From contig CAMDAC010000001.1 in assembly GCA_945888325.1 (NCBI GenBank), forward strand, positions 267,464-331,463: a stretch of 64,000 nt of DNA, in the 5' to 3' direction. The DNA is from Candidatus Sulfopaludibacter sp. SbA3 (GTDB taxonomy: Bacteria > Pseudomonadota > Alphaproteobacteria > Caulobacterales > Hyphomonadaceae). Below are positions 52,871-64,000 of the stretch, piece by piece. The position numbers and the translations under genes are program-made. The notes beneath the pieces were generated by a model. The model ran no database searches and was not told the DNA's origin. It worked only from the letters and a program-made list of their open reading frames with translations. Position 1 is the first letter of the stretch. The number at the start of each line of letters is the position of its first letter.

Positions 52871-53413
52871 ATGGGCCACAAACTTGGATATGCACGGGTC
52901 TCGTCGGTTGAGCAGGACACGGCGATACAGGTAGCGGCCCTCAAGGCCGCAGGCTGCGGCATCATACGAGAGGAAAAGGTCAGCGGCACCAGCACGCAGG
53001 GGCGGACAGAGTTGCTGATCCTCCTCGGTTCGCTGCGCTCTGGCGATACGCTCGTTGTGACACGAATAGACCGTCTCGCCCGCTCAGTGGGCGATCTTCA
53101 GGACATTGTGCGCACGCTGAAGGCCAAAGGCGTTGCGCTTCAAGCAACCGAGCAGCCAATCGACACCGGCACAGCGGCGGGCAAAGCCTTCCTGGACATG
53201 TTGGGCGTCTTTGCTGAGTTCGAAACCAACTTGCGCCGCGAGCGGCAGATCGAGGGCATCGCGAAAGCCAAAGCGGAGGGCAAGTACAAAGGCCGCCGCC
53301 GGTCTATCGACCCGGACAAAGTGAAACAGATGCGCGATCAGGGCGTGGGGGCTACGGAAATCGCAGCCGCTTTGAACATCGGCCGGGCAAGCGTTTACCG
53401 TTTGCTGGGCTAG
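52871..53413 (+). CDS. Serine recombinase (resolvase/invertase type)
   Basis: A 180-residue small serine recombinase. The catalytic Ser is probably Ser11 in LGYARVSSVEQD; TLVVTRIDRLARSVGDLQDIV holds the active-site Arg residues, and FAEFETNLRRERQIEGI the long E helix. The C-terminal HTH reads VGATEIAAALNIGRASVYRLLG. Typical of Tn3-type resolvases or Hin-type invertases. Located upstream of the putative Rep gene; may resolve dimers of an excised circular form. Confidence 0.93.
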   Translation: MGHKLGYARVSSVEQDTAIQVAALKAAGCGIIREEKVSGTSTQGRTELLILLGSLRSGDTLVVTRIDRLARSVGDLQDIVRTLKAKGVALQATEQPIDTGTAAGKAFLDMLGVFAEFETNLRRERQIEGIAKAKAEGKYKGRRRSIDPDKVKQMRDQGVGATEIAAALNIGRASVYRLLG

Positions 53414-53714
53414 GCGCGAGCTGTGCAACTAGCTGCACAGACAAAGTCGGCGCCTATAACCAGTAAGTACAAAGCAGCTCCCGCCCACTGTCCCACACGT
53501 TGGAGCGCCCGTTAACGAAGTCGCACATCTGGTGACCACATCAAGACCGCGGTCAGATCACTAGCATTCTGTATGCAGTGCCGGCTGGAATAGCCGCTCG
53601 CGCCGTTGGCCACTGTCAGCTTGCCCCGCCGAGGAATCACTACAAAGTCGGCCTTGGCAGACTGGTGCCCATCGCTTGACCGGCGCCGCGGTACTCAAAG
53701 GAAGCGACTGGTGC
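53414..53714. other. Gap between resolvase and Rep-like gene
   Basis: About 300 bases with no convincing gene; several weak start codons precede the next protein. I see no terminator with a T-run. A possible plasmid-like origin or promoter for the next gene could lie here, but I cannot point to iterons or a nick-site consensus by eye. Confidence 0.35.
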
Positions 53715-54851
53715 ATGCCCGTAAACTGGATGATCGCGGGACCAGACGGGAGCTTCGCCAAGGTTCCATTGCAAAAACTGGCGGTGACCATCCAGACCAC
53801 GCCTGGCGCTTTCGCTTTGCGGCCGGTCATCGATTCCATTCATCTAACATCGAGGGCGAAAAAGGCCCATGAGATGCTCACTGACGGATCGTTACCCAAG
53901 CAGCTTCCGCCTTCGATGTACTATCTCATGGCATACTGGGCCGCCATTTGGAGCAAGCTGCAGCTAGCCGCACAGCCGGACAAATCGCACCCGATAAAGC
54001 GCAGCACCCGGCGCGTGCTGAGGTACCGGTATACTTTTGACCTCCACCTTCAGAATTCCAAGTCGAGGCCGCTTCTCTGTCTCCCTGCGAAGTACGGCAA
54101 TACGCCTCCCATGCTCCTGATGCTAAATGCCGACCAGTTGGGCCCAGCGGGCCTTATTGAGCTTGAACAGGTCTGGAATGGTCTGGTTGGAGACCTGCTG
54201 CCGTTCCGAGGACTACTACTCGATGCCCGGGTTAGTAGGCTCGATACCGCGATAGACATTTTGAACGTTAGCTTGCCGGACCTGTTCCTGCACCACGACA
54301 AAATTTGGAAAGTCTGGGCGGTGCATCACCCGACTTCTGGGCTCCAAACAATTCAATACTACCTGGTCAAGCAGAACCAAAAATCCCCCTTCTCTAACCC
54401 CAAGAAGAGGTCGGACCTAATTGTCTACGACAAGCGGTCCGAGCAGCTGGATCACGGGAAAGACCCCCGATACGGATCACTGCCGCATACAAGAATTGAA
54501 CGCTCTCAGAACCCGACCACTTTGGTGCGCAATATCTTGAGCTTGAAGCCCAATTTTGACGGGTGGACCATAGTGCGGGTTGATGGATTTGGCGGAAAGC
54601 CACAAGACGACTGGCGCCGGTTCATCGATAGCTTGCGCTCTCGGGGTATCGCAGCCGCCGGGTCGTTGCATAAGGGCATGCCCACTCTTCCGGTTCAAAT
54701 TGATAGCATGGGGCCGCAAGACCTCATTGTTCCCGAGCTTCTAGAATCTTGGGACGTTTTGGGGACGTCCAAATTCATACAAACGCTGGCTACTTGGGCG
54801 AACCTGCCTTCTGAAGTAGCCATGGCTACTTCAGACACTGGGCTCCTTTGA
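53715..54851 (+). CDS. Putative replication-initiator-like protein (Rep_trans-like), low certainty
   Basis: About 378 residues from ATG 53715; a TTG at 53676 and later ATGs are also possible. Two segments recall rolling-circle/phage-plasmid replication initiators: ARVSRLDTAIDILNVSLPDL (R-x-D-x-A-x-D) and RSDLIVYDKRSEQLDHGKDPR followed by HTRIERSQNP, which resembles the YDK...RIE pattern of that family. There is no recognisable HUH pair. The composition is less GC-biased than core genes, and the protein is basic in its middle. It could instead be an uncharacterised island protein. Confidence 0.4.
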   Translation: MPVNWMIAGPDGSFAKVPLQKLAVTIQTTPGAFALRPVIDSIHLTSRAKKAHEMLTDGSLPKQLPPSMYYLMAYWAAIWSKLQLAAQPDKSHPIKRSTRRVLRYRYTFDLHLQNSKSRPLLCLPAKYGNTPPMLLMLNADQLGPAGLIELEQVWNGLVGDLLPFRGLLLDARVSRLDTAIDILNVSLPDLFLHHDKIWKVWAVHHPTSGLQTIQYYLVKQNQKSPFSNPKKRSDLIVYDKRSEQLDHGKDPRYGSLPHTRIERSQNPTTLVRNILSLKPNFDGWTIVRVDGFGGKPQDDWRRFIDSLRSRGIAAAGSLHKGMPTLPVQIDSMGPQDLIVPELLESWDVLGTSKFIQTLATWANLPSEVAMATSDTGLL

Positions 54852-55144
54852 CCTGCCCCAAGGTTCTTCGAACCAATGTCTCGTTACAGATCGACTTGCG
54901 GCTTAGGGCGAGGTTGGCTCCCACCGCAAAACTCCGAGACCGGCAGGGGCACCTCAGTCCAGCCGTTCGGCTGCCTTGCCGCCACCAGGCCGGACTTCGC
55001 CGATAGCAGTCTTTGATGCAGCGTATCCGCATCATGTCCGGGCCGTTCAGATACGCAGGCACCATGCAGGAGTTAACCATATTGCGCGGCAATCTGCCTT
55101 CCTCGGCTTAATGACTTTGCAGGAGAACCCGAATACAAGGCCGT

Positions 55145-55492
55145 ATGAGAACATTTCTGTTCCTTGCGGTTCAGCGTCTGGCGCAATTGCTCGTCGCGGT
55201 TGCCTTTCTGGCAGTGCCAGCGAGCGCAGAACCCGTATGCGACCCGCATCTGGACCATGGATGCAGCGCATATCATCAGGCCGAACATGCGCATGATGAG
55301 GCGGACGACTACGATTCACTGTCCCATGAACATGAGGTCCACTCGCATGGCACCTGCCATGTTTCGATGACCGTTCCGGAACCCTCGACCTGGTCCCTTG
55401 TTGAGGGTGACACTTATGTTTTCTGCGCGATCCAGGATGATCACTGGCGCTCCGGCATAGCCTTCCCCTTCGAGCGCCCACCCCGCGTCTGA
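55145..55492 (+). CDS. His-rich periplasmic protein, CzcI-like position
   Basis: A 115-residue secreted protein: signal peptide to about residue 28 (LAVPASA-EP), then a mature part with many His and Asp residues: HLDHGC, YHQAEHAHDEAD, HEHEVHSHGTCH. Such His clusters bind zinc, cobalt or copper. It starts 74 bases before czcC and resembles the small metal-binding proteins often found in front of czc/cnr operons (CzcI-like or DUF2946-like). It probably buffers metal ions in the periplasm. Family assignment is by position and composition only. Confidence 0.6.
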   Translation: MRTFLFLAVQRLAQLLVAVAFLAVPASAEPVCDPHLDHGCSAYHQAEHAHDEADDYDSLSHEHEVHSHGTCHVSMTVPEPSTWSLVEGDTYVFCAIQDDHWRSGIAFPFERPPRV

Positions 55493-55565
55493 TTGTTTCA
55501 CCAGCCTGCGCGCGACAGCGCGCGTGGGCTCTTTGAACGCAATCGACAAGGGATTGGCCTGAACC

Positions 55566-56845
55566 ATGATACCCAAATTTCTGGGCGCGTCCGGTGCGCT
55601 CATGGCGGCGATCGGCTTCCTGCCGGCGTTTGCTGAAACCTGCCCGCGCGGCGCAGATGCGCCGTATGCTCACCTGTCGCTGGACCAGGCTGTCCGCCAG
55701 GCCCTGGAAAGTGACCTGCGCCCCGACGCGGCCCGCGCCGCCGTAGTGACGGCGCGCACAGAGCGCGCGGTCGCAGCGCTCAGGCCGTCCGACACGGTCA
55801 GTCTCGAGTTCGAGAACTTTCCCGGCGTTGGCCTCGCCGCCGAGATCGACAGCCTCGAAGTCACCGGCACCTTCAACCGGGTCTGGGAGCGCGGGGGAAA
55901 GCGGGAGGCGCGATCCACCCTCGCCGAGCGCAGTATTGATATCGCTGAAGCGGGCTTGGACATCAGCAAGGCGGATATCTCATTCGAGATCCAGTCTCTC
56001 TATGTCGAACTCGCGCTGACGCAGGAGCGCGCCTCTCTTGCGGCGGCGCGCCTGGAAGCGGCACGCAACGCCGAGGCCTTGATCGCAAAGCGTGTCGAAG
56101 CAGCTCGTGACCCGTTGCTAGCTGGCTCGCGCGCCGCCACCGACGCACTTGTTGCGGAAGGTGATTTCAACCGTCTCACACGGGATGCCGACCGGCTGCG
56201 GGCGGCGCTGGCCGATTTTTGGTCGGGTTCAATTGATTTCTCCGTGGATCTTTGCGGGCTTTCGCCGGATGAGGGGCACACGGAGCATACCCTGGATGTC
56301 AGCCGTTCGCCCGAACTTGCCCGCCTTGAGGCGCAGCGCAGCCAGGCGCAGGCCGCCATTCGCCTCGCCGAAGCCGAGCGTGTTCCGGATGTGACGTGGA
56401 GCGCGGGTGTTCGCAAGTTCGGGATCGACGAGAGCTTCGGCGTTCTGGGCGGCGTTACCGTTCCCCTCGGCGCACCAAAACGCGCCGGCCCCTACGAGCA
56501 GCAGGCCGGCGCACAGGCCCGGCAGATCGAAGCAGAAGCCGACGCCTTGCGCCAATCCCTGCTGCGCGAAAGCGCACGTCTTGAGCGCGCAGCGCTTGGT
56601 GCAAAGGACGCTCTGGCACACCTCGATACGGGACCGCTTCCTGAAGCCGAACGCGCCGTGCGTCTCGCCAATGACGGCTACGCGCGCGGCGCCTTTTCTT
56701 ATCTCGACGTACTCGATGCCCAGAGGCTGCTGTTCGATCTGCGCGAACAGCGCCTCGACTTTCTTCGCACCTATCACCTCGCCGAAGCTGCGCTGGCCAG
56801 ACTGCAGGCCCGAAACCTTCCGGCCACCCCTCAGGAGACTGCCCC

Positions 56846-56849
<4 letters not shown>
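55566..56849 (+). CDS. czcC: Outer-membrane efflux protein, CzcC/TolC family
   Basis: A 427-residue TolC-family channel. A signal peptide is at residues 1-23 (MIPKFLGASGALMAAIGFLP start; cut near AFA). Two long helical repeats follow: LSLDQAVRQALESDLRPDAARA and the second LARLEAQRSQAQAAIRLAEAER, each followed by strands (VTWSAGVRKFGIDESFGVLGG in part). The closing YARGAFSYLDVLDAQRLLFDL is typical of metal-efflux TolC homologues. Its stop overlaps the czcB start (ATGA). Confidence 0.9.
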
Positions 56850-61332
<4,483 letters not shown>

Positions 61333-61333
61333 C

Positions 61334-61466
61334 ATGCTGTATCTGATCCTTAAAGCCGCGCTCTCCGGCGTCCTCGTGCTGGGCATCACTCGCCACGGCC
61401 CGCGCAACGACCGTCTGTCTCTACGCGCTGGCGATCTGGATCGCTGGCCGGATCGCCATTTCATGA
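61334..61466 (+). pseudogene. Decayed DUF3147 family gene
   Basis: MLYLILKAALSGVLVL (61334-61381) is the characteristic start of DUF3147 proteins, small membrane proteins often found after czcA. The rest of the frame has no family match, but a different frame from 61383 reads ASLATARATTVCLYALAIWIAG... and ends with TGA at 61464-61466, the characteristic DUF3147 C-terminus. About 70 middle residues are missing and the frame shifts, so the gene is inactivated by an internal deletion. The intact N-terminal frame now runs on into the next lipoprotein. Confidence 0.7.
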
Positions 61467-61480
61467 ACAAGGACAAAGCC

Positions 61481-61711
61481 ATGAGACCTGCCTTTCTCAC
61501 CGCGGCTCTGATTGCGCTTACTGGCTGCGCCTCGACACCGCCCATGACTGACCCTGAGCAAAGGCCATCCGAAGAGATTACAGTTGCTGACTGTGGCAAG
61601 CAGCCCGTCCGCACCCGGATGTCTTCGATGCCACCGAGGCTTGTTATATACCGAGCCTGCAAAGCGCAGGCGCGTTCTGGTCACAAGGCCAGCGAGGCAA
61701 CCAAGGAATGA
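61481..61711 (+). CDS. Small lipoprotein at the end of the czc cluster
   Basis: A 76-residue protein starting at ATG 61481, with lipobox LTGC (about Cys15) after MRPAFLTAALIA and a short basic mature part with one Cys (ADCGKQP) and Arg/Lys-rich C-terminus. It is in frame with the DUF3147 remnant's N-terminal frame but has its own signal peptide, so it was probably a separate gene. No known family; it may be an accessory protein of the efflux set. Confidence 0.5.
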   Translation: MRPAFLTAALIALTGCASTPPMTDPEQRPSEEITVADCGKQPVRTRMSSMPPRLVIYRACKAQARSGHKASEATKE

Positions 61712-62238
61712 GTTCTGAATTGCGCGCTGCATTCAGACAGAGTGACCTGTCCCATGAATTTCGAGCCAAAGTCGTTGCATAACGACCGGCTCGAAAGGGA
61801 CAACGACTGCCGCGTGCACGCATTTTGGCGAATGATTGATCATGCGCCGATTCCAGCCTTTGACTTTCCCTGGGTGACGGCGCGACCCACTAGCGAGTCA
61901 GTATTCAGGGGCAGGGGCGTAAGTCGGCATCGCGCAGGCGAAGAGTTTCGTGGGGGTGCAATGACACAACGCTCTTGGACTGATCGTGTCATAAGTGTCG
62001 ACGTGACATTCTGTTTGCCTTGCCCCCCTTCATGACCTTGAAAAGATTGAGTTGCAGCAAGCGGCCGACCGTGTTTCGCCGTGACCAACAGCAAGCGAAA
62101 TAACCGGCGGCGCGCGGGTACTGTTTGCTGACAAAATGCCACGAACTACTGTCACGATTGATCTGGACCTCGAAGACATTACGCGGTAAATTACGAAATG
62201 ATTCAGGGGCTTACACGTGCGGCGGGTTTAGGCAACGT
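61712..62238. other. Non-coding end of the element before attR
   Basis: About 530 bases between the last lipoprotein gene and attR. A frame at 61742-62035 lacks a ribosome-binding site and recognisable motif. No terminator with a clear T-run was found. Probably junk or remnants of excision sites; I see no gene. Confidence 0.4.
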
Positions 62239-62255
62239 GTCCCTGTCTCTCCGCC
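62239..62255 (+). repeat. attR of the integrative element (17-bp direct repeat)
   Basis: TCCCTGTCTCTCCGCCA, identical to the 3' end of tRNA-Ser at 46283-46299. The preceding bases (CAACGTG) do not continue the tRNA, so this is a partial copy and not a second tRNA gene. Confidence 0.88.
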
Positions 62256-62863
62256 ATAAATATACTTTAGTGTATTGATAATATTAAAATATTTTAGCTT
62301 GTTATTTTCTGTTCCCCCCAATTCTTCCCTCATTAGACGCTCGTAGTTCCTCTCTGGAAGCGCTTGCCGCTTCTTGGGCTAACTGAGTTCGCAAACGGAC
62401 GGACCTTCTCCCGGTCAAGTCAGAGATAAGGCTGACTTCCCTCCAGTAGGGGCCAACAAAACTCTTGTCTGCTGCAGAGGTGATCGTCCGAAATCCTCCC
62501 AGATTCCAGCCGTTCAAGTGACGGGCGAACTCAGGCAGAAACTCTAAAGCGATCAAGGACGCCCGCCATACGCCGACAACCCCGAGTGCAACGGCGGGCG
62601 TCGTTGATCGCAGAATGCCTGACGCGCGGGTGGCTGGCACCGTTATGGGGATTTGAAACGATCGCCTGCATTGCAGGTGGGCGCAGGTGGCCGTTCTGGG
62701 TGGTTCTGGCGCCGTCGGATGTCGCATGCAGCGTAGACTTTGCGAGTGTCTGACGTGTCGCGTCTGCGGCTTGTCTCGCGGCGCGTTCGATCAGGTCGCA
62801 AGCTCCCGACGTCGCCGATGGAGGCGAACGCACGGGCGGCGGCAAGAGTGGTGGGAGCGGCCG
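62256..62863. other. Region outside the island: AT-rich start, no supported gene
   Basis: The first 60 bases after attR are strikingly AT-rich (repeats of TATTGATAATATTAAAATA type), unlike the rest of the window, and probably are the original downstream region of tRNA-Ser. From 62320 to 62863 the sequence becomes GC-rich again with several short frames, none with a recognisable domain or ribosome-binding site. It may contain the end of the IS91-type element. Confidence 0.4.
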
Positions 62864-64000
62864 TCATGAGCTGTCCATCCGTGCTTGCGGCCGCAGCTTC
62901 AGTTGCGCTGCCGGTGTCACCCGTTCGACAAGGATCATCCGTCCACCGCAGCATGCGCATGGCGCCGGCCCCGGGGGCGGAGCGGGCGGCGGTATCTCTG
63001 TGGCCGGCATGGGTTCGGACACCGGTTCTGGCGGCGGGATGCGATCAGCGAGCAGGCTGCGTGCCTGCGCAATGGCGGCGCGGCGCTGGGTGTTTGAGAG
63101 GAACCCGACATGCCGGATGCGGTGCAGGCCGTCGGGAAGAACATGTTGCAGGAACCGCCGGGCAAACTCGCTGGCGGCGAGCGTCATGACCCCGTATCTC
63201 GCCTCGCCCTGCTTGCGGTAGTCCTTGACCCGGAACGTCACGCGCTGGCCGTCATAGGCTGTGATCCGGCTGTTCGAGATGGCGATCCGGTGGGTATAGC
63301 GGGCGAGGTAGGAGAGGACCTGGTCAGGCCCGGCAAACGGGCGCTTGGCATAGACGACCCAGTCGCGCCGGCGCTGGCTCTTCAGGAGGCGCGCGAACGC
63401 TGCGGGGTCAGCCAGAGGGACGAGATCGCCGTGGAAGCTGAGCTTGCCGGCGGCCTGCAGGCCGGCGAGCCGCTCGCACATCAGCCTGCGGAACAAGCGT
63501 GAGAGCACCCTCACGGGCAGGAAGAAGCCGCGGCGGCAATCGACCCAGCGCTGGCCATCCGGCGACAGGCCTCCGCCGGGGACGACGCCGTGGATGTGGG
63601 GATGATGGGTCATCGCCGAGCCCCATGTATGCAGGACCAGGGTCGCGCCGAGCTTTGCGCCGAGATGCTTCGGGTCGGCGCCGATCGTCATCAGGGTCTC
63701 GGAGACGGCCTTGAACAGGGCATCATACACAACACGCTTGTTCTGGAATGCGACGCGCGCCAGCGGCGCGGGCAGCGTGAACACGACATGGTAATAAGCT
63801 ACCGGAAGCAGGTCCCGCCTGCGGGCCTCCAGCCACTCATACGAAGCGGCGGCCTGGCATCTCGGACAATGCCGGTTGCGGCAGGAGTTATAGGCAACGT
63901 CCATGGTCCCGCAGTCCTCGCAGCGGGAGACATGCCCGCCGAGTGCAGCGGTGCGGCATGACAGGATCGCGTTCACCGCCCTGTGCTGGTCGCGCGAGAG
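62864..64000 (-). CDS. IS91-family HUH transposase, cut by window end
   Basis: At least 378 residues; the frame stays open to the last base of the window (codons upstream of 63976 continue LSRDQHRAVNAILSCRTAA), so the true start lies beyond it. N-terminal zinc-finger: CEDCG...SCRNRHCPRCQ. The HUH nickase motif is HPHIHGVVPGGG, and the catalytic Tyr is in YLARYTHRIAIS. IS91-like elements transpose by rolling circle. The C-terminal part ends with PCACCGGRMILVERV, a second Cys cluster. It lies about 600 bases outside attR. Confidence 0.92.
   Translation of the reverse strand, partial: LSRDQHRAVNAILSCRTAALGGHVSRCEDCGTMDVAYNSCRNRHCPRCQAAASYEWLEARRRDLLPVAYYHVVFTLPAPLARVAFQNKRVVYDALFKAVSETLMTIGADPKHLGAKLGATLVLHTWGSAMTHHPHIHGVVPGGGLSPDGQRWVDCRRGFFLPVRVLSRLFRRLMCERLAGLQAAGKLSFHGDLVPLADPAAFARLLKSQRRRDWVVYAKRPFAGPDQVLSYLARYTHRIAISNSRITAYDGQRVTFRVKDYRKQGEARYGVMTLAASEFARRFLQHVLPDGLHRIRHVGFLSNTQRRAAIAQARSLLADRIPPPEPVSEPMPATEIPPPAPPPGPAPCACCGGRMILVERVTPAAQLKLRPQARMDSS

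Noticed and set aside
61742..62035. A 97-residue frame before attR
   Set aside because: No motif, no start signal and composition unlike the island genes.
62239..62255. A second tRNA-Ser gene at attR
   Set aside because: Only 17 bases match the tRNA 3' end; no T arm, anticodon or D arm precedes them.
62302..62727. Protein gene on the minus strand beyond attR
   Set aside because: The 141-residue product has no domain or ribosome-binding site; other frames in the same stretch look equally good.

Overview
The window is high-GC chromosomal DNA of an alphaproteobacterium. The 0-46 kb part is densely packed with short operons, many ATGA-type start/stop overlaps and convergent genes that share stop codons. 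The gene content (quinone-dependent PyrD, GluQ, CPA2 antiporter, many small lipoproteins, a DUF6065 protein, TonB/TolA-like proteins) fits a marine or aquatic Hyphomonadaceae-type organism such as Hyphomonas. That family-level guess is inference from gene content only; no 16S or database search was possible.

Region 1 (1-46.1 kb) is core genome. It opens with the end of a GT4 glycosyltransferase, then an AGE-epimerase/gpmA/deaminase operon and a prolyl-oligopeptidase lipoprotein. Next come ffh, chorismate mutase and rpsP. The usual rpsP-rimM-trmD-rplS cluster is present in order but split: an intrinsic terminator follows rpsP, two secreted beta/gamma-crystallin-like genes flank rimM, and a GT2 glycosyltransferase plus a Kef-type antiporter lie before trmD-rplS. 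Leucine biosynthesis follows (leuC, then leuD and leuB further on), mixed with bioB, cysK, a glutathione transferase and several small lipoproteins. After these come an 836-residue membrane protein with an exact 53-residue repeat, asd, a ProX-type deacylase, argG, a TolA-like coiled-coil protein, pyrD, a TylF-type methyltransferase, a zinc alcohol dehydrogenase, an XRE regulator, alkaline phosphatase, an EamA transporter, gluQ and msrA.

Region 2 (46.2-62.3 kb) is an integrative element in the 3' end of a tRNA-Ser(GGA) gene. The last 17 bases of that tRNA gene (46283-46299) recur exactly at 62239-62255, which defines attL and attR about 16 kb apart. The tyrosine integrase lies just inside attL. 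Cargo, in order: a complete IS66 copy with an 8-bp target duplication; a two-gene cassette of a metallo-beta-lactamase-fold hydrolase and a four-helix membrane protein; a serine resolvase with TGAGAC repeats upstream; a possible replication-initiator-like protein; a czc-type metal efflux set (His-rich periplasmic protein, CzcC, CzcB, CzcA); a decayed DUF3147 gene; and a small lipoprotein. CzcA keeps the D402/D408/E415 triad of the Zn/Co/Cd class.

Region 3 (62.3-64 kb) lies beyond attR. It has an AT-rich start, no supported gene for about 600 bases, and then an IS91-family HUH transposase that runs off the end of the window.

The best candidate for an undescribed system is the MBL-fold plus four-helix membrane protein pair at 50875-52670. 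Its compact coupling, location on an integrated element and domain types resemble two-gene defence or signalling modules, but its function cannot be assigned from sequence alone.
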